A DNA stretch of 64,000 nucleotides, from the NCBI RefSeq assembly GCF_900090105.1, contig NZ_FMDM01000015.1, forward strand, positions 62,001 to 126,000. The letters run 5' to 3'. How positions within the stretch are numbered: position 1 is the stretch's first letter; each line of letters starts with the position of its first letter. The translations under genes and the position numbers were made by a program. Origin of the DNA: Micromonospora humi. GTDB taxonomy: Bacteria; Actinomycetota; Actinomycetes; Mycobacteriales; Micromonosporaceae. Under the pieces are notes generated by a model that worked only from the letters and a program-made list of their open reading frames with translations, made no database searches and was not told where the DNA came from. Positions 7,064-16,945 of the stretch are shown piece by piece.

Positions 7064-9538
7064 ATGCTGACCGGCCCGCCCGCTGCTCCCGTACCCCTGC
7101 CGCCGCGCGAGACCGGGCCGTGGCCGGTCGTCGCGGCGGTGGCGACCGGCGTCTGGGCGGTGCTGGTCACCGTGCCCGGCCAGGTCACCGGCTGGCTGGT
7201 CGACCAGGTGGTGCTGGTCACCGGGCTGGACCGGGCGGTGGCGGTCTGGCCGGTGGTGGCGGTGGTCACCATGCTGCTGGTCGGCGGACCGGCGCTGGCG
7301 CTGGCGCTGCTGCCCCGGTCCCCGGCGGTGCGGGCGGCCGGGCGGGCGTGGACCGGCGGCGCGGTCGCGCTCGGCGCGGCGACGCTGCTCCGGGCGCTGC
7401 CGCCGGTGCACCACGAGGCCTACCTGGCCGCGCTGGCGCTGACCGCCGCACTGCTCGCGCTCGCCGTGGCCCGGTTGCCCGGCCGCCCCACCGTGACGGC
7501 GTCGTCCGGCCCTGCCGTTCCCCGGCCGCCGGACGCGGTGCCGGGACCGGGTGGGGGCGACGAAGCGCCCGCGGTTCCGGCGGGCGGCGGGCGACGGCCC
7601 GGCGCGGTGACGCTGCTGGCGGTCGCCGCCGGGCTGGCGGTCCTGCTGCCCTGGCTCTGGGTGGGCGCGCTGGGCGGGCTGCTGGAGACGGTGCTCGCCG
7701 GGCTGGCCGCCGCCGCGTTCGGCGTGCTGGCCGGGATCCTGCTCGGCCCCGCGTTCTGGGCCGGCCTCGCGCCCGGCACCGAGGTCCGGCCGGCCCGGCT
7801 GGTGCTGGTCGGCGGCCTGGTCGCCGGCGTCACGCTGACGCTGCTGGCCGCCGGCGCCGGCCAGTCGGGCGCCCAGTTGCCGGGCCTGGTCCTGCTGCCG
7901 CCGCTCGGTTTCGTGCTGGGCGCGCTGGAGGTGGCGGCCCGGCACGCCGGCCGGCCGGCCGGGCCGGCGCCGGTGCGCTGGCTGGTCGGCCTGGCGCTGG
8001 TCGGGCCGCTGGCCCTCACCGATCCGGAGGAGATCACGCTGCTGCTGGCCAGCACCCGCGACGTGCCGTTCTGGGTCGCGGTCGGCACCGGCGCCGCGTT
8101 CGCCGTCGCGGTCCTGCTCGCCGTCGGGTACGGCGTGCTGCTGGCCCGCCCGCGCGCCGGCGCGCCCCGCCGGGGCGTGGCCGGGCTGGTCGCCGGGGCG
8201 CTGCTGGCCGCCGTGACGGTGGTGTACGTGGTGCCCGGCCAGCCGGGCCTGTACGGCGAGCGGCTGCTGGTGGTGCTGCGCGAACAGGCCGACCTGAGCG
8301 GCCTGCCGGCCGGCGCGCCGGGCCGGGCCGGTCGGGACGCCCGGGCCGCCGAGGTGTATCGGCGACTGGTCGCCACCGCCGACCGCACCCAGGGCGACCT
8401 GCGCCGCACGCTGACCCGGCTGCGCCTCGACCCGACGCCCTACTACCTGGTCAACGCGATCTCCACGGACGGCGGCCCGGCGGTACGGGCCTGGCTGTCC
8501 GGCCGCCCCGAGGTGGCCCGGGTGCTCGTCGACCAGCGACCGCGCCCGCTGCCCGCCGCGGCGCCGCCGGCCCGGGGTGACACGCCGGCGCCGACCGGCC
8601 CGACCTGGAACGTGTCGCTGATCGGCGCGGACCGGGTCTGGTCGGAGCTGGGCGTCACCGGCGCCGGCGTGGTGGTGGGCAGCTCGGACTCCGGCGTGGA
8701 CGGACAGCACCCGGCGCTGGCCGGCGGCTTCCGGGGCGGCGACGACTCCTGGTACGACCCGTGGGAGCACCGTCGCGCGCCGGCCGACCGGGGCGGCCAC
8801 GGCACGCACACGCTCGGCAGCGCGGTGGGCCGGGACGGGATCGGCGTGGCGCCGGGCGCGAGCTGGGTCGGCTGCGTGAACCTGGACCGCAACCTGGGCA
8901 GCCCGGCCCGCTACCTCGACTGTCTCCAGTTCATGCTGGCGCCGTTCCCGCCGGGCGGGAACCCGCTGACCGACGGCCGGCCGCGACGCGCGCCGGACGT
9001 GCTGACCAACTCGTGGGGCTGCCCACCGCTGGAGGGGTGTGACCCGGGGGCGTTGCGCCCGGCGACCGCCGCGCTGGCCGCCGCCGGCATCCTGGTGGTG
9101 GCCGCCGCCGGCAACGAGGGCCCCCACTGCGGTTCCATCGCCGACCCGCCGGCGCCGTATCCGGACGTGCTCACGGTCGGCGCGGTCGACCGGTCCCGCC
9201 GGCTCACCGAGTTCTCCAGCCGGGGCCCGACCGGGACGGCCGCGAAGCCCGATCTGGTGGCTCCCGGCGCGGCCGTGCCGTCGGCGTTCCCCGGCGGCGG
9301 GTACGCCACCCTGGACGGCACCTCGATGGCCACCCCGCAGGTGGCGGGCGTGGTGGCGTTGATGTGGTCGGCGAACCCGGCGCTGGTGGGTGACCTGGAC
9401 CGGACCCGGCGGATCCTCACCGAGACCGCCACCCCGGCCACCGTCCCGACCGGCTCGACCTGTGGCGGCACCCGGGACCTGGTCGGCGCCGGCCTGGTCG
9501 ACGCGTACGCGGCGGTGCGGGCCGCCCGGGCCGGTTAA
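7064..9538 (+). CDS. Membrane-embedded subtilisin-like serine protease
   Basis: 824-residue protein joining a polytopic membrane region to an S8 peptidase domain. Residues 1 to about 400 are mostly hydrophobic, with roughly ten to twelve membrane segments (VVAAVATGVWAVLVTV, ALLALAVARLPG, LLEGLLAGLAAAAFG-like stretches). The catalytic domain follows: Asp542 in SSDSGVDGQHP, His579 in GGHGTHTLGS, the oxyanion Asn region in AAAGNEGPHCGS, and Ser754 in GTSMATPQVAG. Residues 400-520 resemble a propeptide-like linker. The active site should face outside if the helix number is even. ATG 7064 is 7 bases after TACCGT; GTG 7055 and ATG 7058 are alternatives. Function unknown. Confidence 0.85.
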   Translation: MLTGPPAAPVPLPPRETGPWPVVAAVATGVWAVLVTVPGQVTGWLVDQVVLVTGLDRAVAVWPVVAVVTMLLVGGPALALALLPRSPAVRAAGRAWTGGAVALGAATLLRALPPVHHEAYLAALALTAALLALAVARLPGRPTVTASSGPAVPRPPDAVPGPGGGDEAPAVPAGGGRRPGAVTLLAVAAGLAVLLPWLWVGALGGLLETVLAGLAAAAFGVLAGILLGPAFWAGLAPGTEVRPARLVLVGGLVAGVTLTLLAAGAGQSGAQLPGLVLLPPLGFVLGALEVAARHAGRPAGPAPVRWLVGLALVGPLALTDPEEITLLLASTRDVPFWVAVGTGAAFAVAVLLAVGYGVLLARPRAGAPRRGVAGLVAGALLAAVTVVYVVPGQPGLYGERLLVVLREQADLSGLPAGAPGRAGRDARAAEVYRRLVATADRTQGDLRRTLTRLRLDPTPYYLVNAISTDGGPAVRAWLSGRPEVARVLVDQRPRPLPAAAPPARGDTPAPTGPTWNVSLIGADRVWSELGVTGAGVVVGSSDSGVDGQHPALAGGFRGGDDSWYDPWEHRRAPADRGGHGTHTLGSAVGRDGIGVAPGASWVGCVNLDRNLGSPARYLDCLQFMLAPFPPGGNPLTDGRPRRAPDVLTNSWGCPPLEGCDPGALRPATAALAAAGILVVAAAGNEGPHCGSIADPPAPYPDVLTVGAVDRSRRLTEFSSRGPTGTAAKPDLVAPGAAVPSAFPGGGYATLDGTSMATPQVAGVVALMWSANPALVGDLDRTRRILTETATPATVPTGSTCGGTRDLVGAGLVDAYAAVRAARAG

Positions 9539-9571
9539 CAAACCTGCCCGGATGGCCTAGCGTCGGCGTCC

Positions 9572-10498
9572 ATGGACGTGGAGATCATCGAGCTGGGGCC
9601 GGATCGGCTGCCCGACGTCGTCGACCTGTGCCGGCGGGCGCTGGACCTGCCGGAGGACGCGGCCGAGGCGCCGGCCGTGGTGGCCACGCTCGCCGAGCGG
9701 GCGGCGGCCGACCGCCCGGTGCTGCGCCTCGGCGCGGTCCGCGACGGCACGCTGGTCGGGGTCCTGCTCGGGTCGTTGTCGGCGACCGCTCCGGAGCGCG
9801 GCCACGTCGACCTGGTCGCGGTGGCGCCGACGGAGCGCCGCCGGGGCGTCGGCACGGCGCTGCTGACCGGGGCGGAGGCGCGGCTGGCCGCGCTCGGCGC
9901 GTCCGAGCTGCTGCTCGCCGGCAACCCGCCGCACTACGCCTGGCCGGGCATCGACGTCCGGTACACCCCGGCGGTCTGTGCCGCGTCGCGGCTCGGCTTC
10001 CGGCAGGACCGGACGGCCTGGAACATGACCGCCGCGCTGACCGAGGGGTCGCCGGCGCTGCGCCCGACCGAGGCCGCCGAGCGACGGCTGGCCGAGCGGG
10101 GCGTGACGGTACGCCGGGCCGGGCCGGCGGACCTGCCGGCGCTGAGCGCCTTCGCCCACGCGGTCTTCGGCGGCACCTGGGACGGTGAGCTGGCCGGCTC
10201 GGTGGGCCGCCCGGACGCGGGCACGCACCTGGCCGAGCGGGACGGCGAGATCCTCGGCTTCGCCGCGTACGGTTCGGCGCGGCCGAGCTGGTTCGGGCCG
10301 ATGGGCACCGCCCCGGCGGCCGAGGGCTCCGGGATCGGCGGGGTGCTGCTGCGCCGCTGCCTCCGGGACCAGGCGGCGGCCGGGATCGCCGCGGCGCAGA
10401 TCGGCTGGGTGGGGCCGGTGCCGTTCTACTCCGGCGCGGCCGGCGCCCGGATCGAGCGCGTCTTCTTCCTCTATCGGAAAGCCATCAAAGGCGCATAA
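9572..10498 (+). CDS. Tandem GNAT acetyltransferase
   Basis: 308-residue protein with two GNAT folds. The first (about 5-165) has the acetyl-CoA loop in VAPTERRRGVGTALLTGAE; the second (about 170-305) has EGSGIGGVLLRRCL, with a degraded loop (PAAEGSGIGG). Double-GNAT proteins in actinobacteria include mycothiol synthase, but this one lacks the features I would expect to name it MshD. The substrate is unknown. Start ATG 9572 lies 8 bases after TAGCGT, consistent with a leaderless message. Confidence 0.82.
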   Translation: MDVEIIELGPDRLPDVVDLCRRALDLPEDAAEAPAVVATLAERAAADRPVLRLGAVRDGTLVGVLLGSLSATAPERGHVDLVAVAPTERRRGVGTALLTGAEARLAALGASELLLAGNPPHYAWPGIDVRYTPAVCAASRLGFRQDRTAWNMTAALTEGSPALRPTEAAERRLAERGVTVRRAGPADLPALSAFAHAVFGGTWDGELAGSVGRPDAGTHLAERDGEILGFAAYGSARPSWFGPMGTAPAAEGSGIGGVLLRRCLRDQAAAGIAAAQIGWVGPVPFYSGAAGARIERVFFLYRKAIKGA

Positions 10499-10560
10499 CG
10501 CCGTTCGCCCTCCGCGATGATCGGCCGCCCCCTACGGTCGAGGCACGGAGGAGGCGGCGC

Positions 10561-10761
10561 ATGCCCACGGATGACGAACGGACCCACGAGCCGGCCGGTG
10601 AACTGGCCGCCGATCGGCTCGACCTCGGCGACGCCGAGCAGGACGCCGCCGACCAGCCACCCACGGAGGAGCCACGCCAACCGGTCGACGAGCCGAGGCG
10701 GCTGGTCCCGCCGTACGACCGGGCGCACAAGCGGCGCAACCAACGCCCGCTGCCCACCTGA
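10561..10761 (+). CDS. Small acidic/basic hypothetical protein
   Basis: 66-residue hydrophilic protein, acidic in its first half (DDERTHEPAGELAADRLDLG) and basic at the end (PYDRAHKRRNQRPLP). No family recognised and probably disordered. It is kept as a gene because a strong ribosome binding site (GGAGGAGG) lies 7-8 bases before ATG and a TACGGT box is further upstream at a normal distance. A hairpin terminator follows 13 bases after the stop. Confidence 0.6.
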   Translation: MPTDDERTHEPAGELAADRLDLGDAEQDAADQPPTEEPRQPVDEPRRLVPPYDRAHKRRNQRPLPT

Positions 10762-10773
10762 GGCGACACGCGG

Positions 10774-10806
10774 AAGGGGCGGACCGCTGAACGCGGCCCG
10801 CCCCTT
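10774..10806. terminator. Bidirectional hairpin terminator
   Basis: Arms 10774-10787 and 10793-10806 pair over 14 bp with one mismatch (AAGGGGCGGACCGC against GCGGCCCGCCCCTT), loop TGAAC. The stem ends in A/T runs on both sides, so it could stop transcription from the small gene and from groEL. Confidence 0.7.
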
Positions 10807-10829
10807 GCGGCGTACTGGTGAAGCTGGAC

Positions 10830-12452
<1,623 letters not shown>

Positions 12453-12651
12453 ACGGCGTTGTCCTCCTGGACACTCACGGGCCACCCGGGATGCCCGGAT
12501 GGGCCGTCTGGTGTACGCACCTTGGGGACGTCGCCACCTGGCGACGACGACGTCCTCCTCGGTCGGGCCGGACAGCCCGCGACGACCGGCCCCGTGCCAC
12601 GCCGACGCCCTTGAAGGCACCTGCGCGGCCGTGGCCCTACCGCCCCGACCA

Positions 12652-12678
12652 TTGGCACTCACCGTACGCGAGTGCCAA
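12652..12678. promoter_or_regulatory. CIRCE operator 1 (HrcA site)
   Basis: TTGGCACTC, nine bases, GAGTGCCAA: a perfect inverted repeat matching the CIRCE consensus (TTAGCACTC-N9-GAGTGCTAA) with one symmetrical change. It lies upstream of groEL on the minus strand. Confidence 0.92.
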
Positions 12679-12686
12679 TGACTTGT

Positions 12687-12713
12687 TTAGCACTCTCCCT
12701 AGCCGAGTGCAAG
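12687..12713. promoter_or_regulatory. CIRCE operator 2 (HrcA site)
   Basis: TTAGCACTC, nine bases, GAGTGCAAG: second CIRCE copy 8 bp from the first; the left arm is canonical, the right arm has two changes. Centre-to-centre distance is 35 bp. It ends 14 bases from the stop of the next minus-strand gene. Confidence 0.88.
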
Positions 12714-12727
12714 CACGACAGCGCCGC

Positions 12728-14107
12728 TCAGCCGAGTTCCGCGGCCAGTCGGGCCGCGTTCACCGGGCCTTCGTGGGCCCGCTGTTCGGCGTACGCGGCG
12801 ACCAGCCCGACGAGCTGCGCGAGGTAGGCCGGCACGGCCAGGGCGGCGCCGATCACCGCCAGCGTCACCGCGCCGACAGTGGTGCCCGCCGCCGCCGTCG
12901 GGTCGGCGCCGAACAGCGCGCCGCTCACCGCGCTCACCACGACGTCCAGCACGCTCGCCGCGACCAGCGCGCACACCACCAGCGCCACCCGGCCCAGCAT
13001 CATGCCGAAGCGCTGGTGGAACATCCGCCAGGCCCGCCCGATCGGATCCTGCCGCTCGAACAGGTACACCGGCCCGAACAGCGCGACCGCGAACCCGGCG
13101 TAGACGCCGGGCAGCAGGCAGAAGCAGGCGCCGACGGTGACCAGCAGCGAGACCACGATCGTCCAGCCCCACAGGCCGAGCGCCCGGCGCAGCCCGTACC
13201 GCAGCGCGGCGCCGACACCCACCGGCTCGCCGGCCGCCTGCCGGGCCACCACCCAGGTGCCCGCGGCCCAGCCCACGGCCTGGAGCGGACCCAGGAGCAG
13301 GGCGGCGAGCAGCACCGCGCCGTAGAACACGAAGAACCGTTCCAGGTAGCCGTCCGGCAGCACCGGCGCGCCGTCCGAGCCGGTCACCATCTGATCGGTG
13401 GGCACCAGGAAGAGCGAGAGGACGGAGATCACCGCCGCCGGGACGCCCTGGGTGAGCAGCATGATCGGCAGGAGCTGCCGCCACCCCCGCCGCACCGCGC
13501 CCACGCACCGGGCGAACCAGCCGCCGACGCCCGCGTGCGGCGGGGTGACAAGCGGATCGTTCGGGTCGAGACCCGGATACCAGCTGTGCGGACCGCCGGG
13601 CGCCGGCTGCGCGGGGAAGGCCGCGCCGGGCATCGGATGACCGGGGTACGCCGGGCCGCCGGGCCAGTTCCAGCCGGAGGCCGGTACGGCGTCCGGCGCG
13701 CTCCAGCCGGACGGCGCGCCGTGCTGCGCGGGCCAACCGGGCTGCGCCGGCCAGCCCGGCGGGTTGCCCTGCTGGGCCGGCCAGCCCGGCGGAGTGTCGT
13801 GCTGGGCCGGCCAGCCCGGCGGGGTGCCGTGCTGCTGCGCAGGCCCACCGGGTGGCGGCGGGCCGTCCGGAGTGGAGCCGCGCGGGGGGCCGTACCCGTG
13901 CGGGGTGGAGAGGCCCGGGTCGGAGCCGGACGGCCCGGCGGTGGCCGGGGCGGCCCACGGGTCGGCGGCCGGCGGACCGGAGGTGGGCGTCGGCGGATCG
14001 GACGGGCCCGCCTGCGCCGGCACCGGCCCGGCGGCCGGCGATGCGGGCCGGGTCGGGTCGGTCGGCGGCACCGGTTGGTCGGATCCCGACGGGGGCAGCT
14101 CGGACAT
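12728..14107 (-). CDS. Proline-rich N-terminal tail plus six-helix membrane protein
   Basis: 459-residue protein. Residues 1 to about 195 are a disordered Pro/Gly/Gln/Ala tail with about five repeats of the form PGWPAQ(H/Q)xxP at 13731-13845. The remainder is a membrane domain with about six segments (QLLPIMLLTQGVPAAVISVL, VLLAALLLGPLQAVGWAAG, GWTIVVSLLVTVGACFCLLPG and others), similar in look to the DUF7544/YciC-like domains that often carry such tails in actinobacteria. Function unknown. A good site (GAGGAGGG) precedes ATG 14107. Confidence 0.8.
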   Translation of the reverse strand: MSELPPSGSDQPVPPTDPTRPASPAAGPVPAQAGPSDPPTPTSGPPAADPWAAPATAGPSGSDPGLSTPHGYGPPRGSTPDGPPPPGGPAQQHGTPPGWPAQHDTPPGWPAQQGNPPGWPAQPGWPAQHGAPSGWSAPDAVPASGWNWPGGPAYPGHPMPGAAFPAQPAPGGPHSWYPGLDPNDPLVTPPHAGVGGWFARCVGAVRRGWRQLLPIMLLTQGVPAAVISVLSLFLVPTDQMVTGSDGAPVLPDGYLERFFVFYGAVLLAALLLGPLQAVGWAAGTWVVARQAAGEPVGVGAALRYGLRRALGLWGWTIVVSLLVTVGACFCLLPGVYAGFAVALFGPVYLFERQDPIGRAWRMFHQRFGMMLGRVALVVCALVAASVLDVVVSAVSGALFGADPTAAAGTTVGAVTLAVIGAALAVPAYLAQLVGLVAAYAEQRAHEGPVNAARLAAELG

Positions 14108-14217
14108 GGGCCCTCCTCAGCGGCAACGGCTGGAACGGCTCATGATCTTCCATGGTGCGGTGGCGTGGCGCTGCACCGGTCGGGGTGGTCCGGCCGCGTG
14201 CGGCGGCCGCCGAGGGA

Positions 14218-14421
14218 TCAGGCGATGACGCGGACGTGCTCGGCCTGCGGACCCTTCTGGCCCTGGGCGATCTCGAACTCGACCCGCTGGCCGTCGTCCA
14301 GTGCCTTGTATCCGTCCATCTCGATCGCGGAGAAGTGGACGAAGACGTCCTGCCCGCCGTCGACGGCGATGAAGCCGTAGCCCTTCTCGGCGTTGAACCA
14401 CTTCACGGTGCCCTGTGCCAC
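14218..14421 (-). CDS. csp: Cold-shock protein (CspA family)
   Basis: 67-residue single-stranded nucleic-acid-binding protein. Both RNP motifs are intact: KGYGFIAVDGG and DVFVHFSAI. The family core GTVKWFNAEKGYGFI starts at residue 4. Start is GTG 14421 with GAGGAAG 8 bases upstream; longer readings into the upstream region lack support. It likely acts as an RNA chaperone. The roughly 220-base upstream region shared with the divergent GNAT gene is long enough for a structured leader, but I could not define one. Confidence 0.95.
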   Translation of the reverse strand: MAQGTVKWFNAEKGYGFIAVDGGQDVFVHFSAIEMDGYKALDDGQRVEFEIAQGQKGPQAEHVRVIA

Positions 14422-14644
14422 GGTGCACTTCCTCACTCTGCGCGGCGTTCCAAGACCCGGGAACCGGCGGACCGGCACCGGCGGCGCACCGGTTCGAGCC
14501 ATCGGCGACGGCCGCTGAATTCGGTGACCGAAATCGCACGCTACACGAGGCGTGACGACCGCGCACGACCACAAATCGGGCATAATTCGGCCGTGCGGGG
14601 CCCCGCCGGAGCACGATTCCGGACCGATCCGGTATGCATGCGGC

Positions 14645-15160
14645 ATGACCAGCGCGCCCACCCCGACCACGGTCCGCCGGATCCGGCCGGAGGACGCCGC
14701 CCGGATGCGGGCGCTCCGGCTGGAGATGCTGGCCGACGCCCCGCTGGCCTTCCTGGAGACCGTCGCCGAGGCCGCCGCCCGGCCGCACGCCGACTTCGCA
14801 GCCCGGGTGGCGGCCGTCTCCCGGGGCGACCACACCGCCCAGTTCGTCGCCGACCCGGGCGGTCGCCTGGTCGGCCACGCCGGGGGCACCGTCGCACCGG
14901 ACGAGCCGGGCCTGACGCTGGTCTACGCGGTCTACGTGACGCCCGCCCGGCGGGGCAGCGGGTTGCTCGCCGCGCTGGTGGACGAGGTGGCGGCCTGGTC
15001 GCGCGCCTGCGGGCGGCCGGAACTGATGATGGAGGTGGTGGTCGGCAACGACCGGGCCTGCCGGGCCTACCGCAAGCTGGGCTTCACCGACACCGGCGTA
15101 CGCGTCCGGCACCCGCGGATCCCCGCCCTGCGCGAACTCCAGATGCGCCGCCCGGCCTGA
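14645..15160 (+). CDS. GNAT family N-acetyltransferase
   Basis: 171-residue single-domain GNAT enzyme. It opens VRRIRPEDAARMRALRLEML and carries the acetyl-CoA loop in VYVTPARRGSGLLAALVDEV, then GNDRACRAYRKLGFTDTG, the usual beta5-alpha4 end of the fold. Substrate unknown. ATG 14645 chosen because homologous folds begin within ten residues of it. Divergent from csp; followed by the GGGGCCCC repeat element. Confidence 0.87.
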   Translation: MTSAPTPTTVRRIRPEDAARMRALRLEMLADAPLAFLETVAEAAARPHADFAARVAAVSRGDHTAQFVADPGGRLVGHAGGTVAPDEPGLTLVYAVYVTPARRGSGLLAALVDEVAAWSRACGRPELMMEVVVGNDRACRAYRKLGFTDTGVRVRHPRIPALRELQMRRPA

Positions 15161-15165
15161 CCCGG

Positions 15166-15220
15166 GTTGTTAAAAGGGGCCCCTCCTCTACCGAATGCGT
15201 TAAGAAGGGGCCCCGCCTTT
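15166..15220. repeat. Dispersed GGGGCCCC intergenic element, copy A
   Basis: About 55 bases: GTTGTTAAAAGGGGCCCC, then TCCTCTACCGAATGC, then GTTAAGAAGGGGCCCCGCCTT. It holds two direct half-units of the form GTTAAnnGGGGCCCC, each centred on the palindrome GGGGCCCC. It fills the whole gap between two convergent genes and touches the paaN stop codon. Related copies occur at 22153, 56343 (inverted) and 56421. Confidence 0.85.
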
Positions 15221-16893
15221 CACGCGTGGCGGCGTGACTGGACGATGCGGAAGCGATTCGCGACGTACGCGCCGTCGGTCAGCGCGGAGTTCGCCGCCGG
15301 GTTCGCGCCCGAGCCGTGGAAGTCGGAGAACGCCGCCGACTGGTTGACGAACACGCCACCGGTCAGGTTGCAGGACAGGTGCACCCCGGCGTCGACCGCC
15401 GCCGCCTCGGCCGCGTCCAGCACCGCCTCGTCGGTGGAGTAGACGGCGGCGGTCAGCGCGCCCTTCTCCCCCACCGTCTCGCGGAGCACGCGCAGGCTGT
15501 GCGCGGTCGAGTCGGTCGCGATGGCGAACGAGATCGGCCCGAACCACTCCCGCGCGTAGGTCGCGGTGTCGCCGGCGTCCAGCTTCACCACCGTCGGCGT
15601 ACGCACCACGGCGCCCGGGAAGGACGGGTGCTCGACGGTGCGGGACTCCAGCACCGGCTCACCGACCTTGGTCACCTCGTCGAGGCGCTCCAGCACGCCG
15701 TCGTTGACGATGGCGCCGGTCAGCTCCACGCCCCGGGCCGGGTCGGCGGTCAGCTTGGCGACCGCGCCGGCGATCCCGGCGGCCACCTCGTCGAAGGTCT
15801 TGTGCCCCTGGTCGGTCTCGATGCCGTCGCGCGGGATCAGCAGGTTCTGCGAGGTGGTGCACATCTGGCCGCTGTAGAGCGTGAGCGTGAAGCCCAGGTT
15901 GCGGCAGAGCCCGGCGAAGTCGTCGGTGGAGTCGATCACCACCGTGTTCAGGCCGGCCTTCTCGGTGTAGACGGCGGCCTGCCGGGCGTTGGACTCCAGC
16001 CAGTCGCCGTACTCGGTGGAGCCGGTGAAGTCGACGATCCTCACGGCCGGGTGCAGGGCCAGGGTCGAGGCGAGCTTCTCGCCCGCCGCCTCCGGGGCGA
16101 GCTGCACCAGGTTCGGGTCGAAGCCGGCCTCGGCGAGCACCTGGCGGGCGTACCTCACGGTGATCGCCAGCGGCAGCACCGCGCGCGGGTGCGGCTTCAC
16201 CACCACCGGGTTGCCGGTGACCAGCGAGGCGAACAACCCGGGGTACGAGTTCCAGGTCGGGAACGTGTTGCAGCCGATGACCAGGGCCACCCCGCGCGGC
16301 ACCACGTGGAACGTCTTGGTCATCCGCAGCGGGTCGCCCTTGCCGGCGGCCTTCTCCCAGCCGGCCGTCCCCGGGTGGCGGCTCATCTCCGCGTACGCGT
16401 AGGCGACCGCCTCCAGCGCCCGGTCCAGCGCGTGCGCGCCACCGGCCTGGAACGCCATCACGAACGCCTGGCCGCTGGTGAACTGCACCGCGTTGGCCAG
16501 CTCGAAGATGTTCCGGTGGAGGCGGTCGAGGATCTCCAGGCACACTCCGGCGCGGGCCTTCGGGCCGGCGTCACGCCAGGCCGGCAGCGCGGCGGTGGCG
16601 GCGTCCACGAGCTGGTCGGCGCCGGCGTGCGGATAGCGCACGTCGAGCGGCACGCCGAACGGGCTGGCCTCGGTGGTCACCGTGGTGCCGTCACCGGCCT
16701 GGTCGAGCGGGAAGTCGCCACCCAGGTACGCCTCGAAGGCGGCCTTGCCGTCGGCGGCGGCGGTCTCGCCGTACACCCGGGGGCTGGGCGACTCGGGATA
16801 GGCGGACCAGTACCCGCGCTCCGTGATCGCGGTCAGCGCCCGGTCGAGGGTCTCGGCGTGCCTGTCGTACAGGGGGTGCGGGGTCTCCGTCAT
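15220..16893 (-). CDS. paaN: PaaN-type aldehyde dehydrogenase
   Basis: 557-residue aldehyde dehydrogenase superfamily protein matching the PaaN type linked to phenylacetate degradation. It opens HPLYDRHAETLDRALTAI and ERGYWSAYPESPSPRVYG, distinctive for PaaN. The catalytic cysteine is Cys345 in SGQMCTTSQNLL. Other family segments are VIGCNTFPTWNSYPGLF, VKPHPRAVLPLAIT and the terminal ANFSALTDGAYVAN-like end. ATG 16893 was chosen over 16920 because PaaN proteins begin near MTETPHPLY. No other paa genes are adjacent, though an unlinked enoyl-CoA hydratase lies at 60617. Confidence 0.88.
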   Translation of the reverse strand: MTETPHPLYDRHAETLDRALTAITERGYWSAYPESPSPRVYGETAAADGKAAFEAYLGGDFPLDQAGDGTTVTTEASPFGVPLDVRYPHAGADQLVDAATAALPAWRDAGPKARAGVCLEILDRLHRNIFELANAVQFTSGQAFVMAFQAGGAHALDRALEAVAYAYAEMSRHPGTAGWEKAAGKGDPLRMTKTFHVVPRGVALVIGCNTFPTWNSYPGLFASLVTGNPVVVKPHPRAVLPLAITVRYARQVLAEAGFDPNLVQLAPEAAGEKLASTLALHPAVRIVDFTGSTEYGDWLESNARQAAVYTEKAGLNTVVIDSTDDFAGLCRNLGFTLTLYSGQMCTTSQNLLIPRDGIETDQGHKTFDEVAAGIAGAVAKLTADPARGVELTGAIVNDGVLERLDEVTKVGEPVLESRTVEHPSFPGAVVRTPTVVKLDAGDTATYAREWFGPISFAIATDSTAHSLRVLRETVGEKGALTAAVYSTDEAVLDAAEAAAVDAGVHLSCNLTGGVFVNQSAAFSDFHGSGANPAANSALTDGAYVANRFRIVQSRRHA

Positions 16894-16945
16894 GCCCGCC
16901 ATCATGCAACAGGAAGGCACCAGATCAGTAGGGGCGTGTCACAAC

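Noticed and set aside
6902..9541. Minus-strand frame of about 880 codons opposite the membrane subtilisin
   Set aside because: The plus strand encodes an intact D-H-S catalytic domain; the opposite frame is rich in Arg, Gln and Gly only.
9572..10498. Mycothiol synthase MshD for the double GNAT proteins
   Set aside because: Two GNAT domains alone do not define MshD and no diagnostic segment was recognised; the same holds for 16946-17965.
13731..13845. Regular repeats that could look like a CRISPR array or tandem DNA repeat
   Set aside because: They are in-frame PGWPAQ codons in a disordered protein tail; no spacers of unique sequence.
12491..14380. Plus-strand frame of about 630 codons opposite the proline-rich membrane protein
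   Set aside because: Runs over the CIRCE region and opposite two better genes; composition is low-complexity and has no recognisable domain.
15166..15220. Insertion sequence or att site
   Set aside because: No transposase or integrase nearby and no flanking direct repeats visible; treated as a dispersed element.
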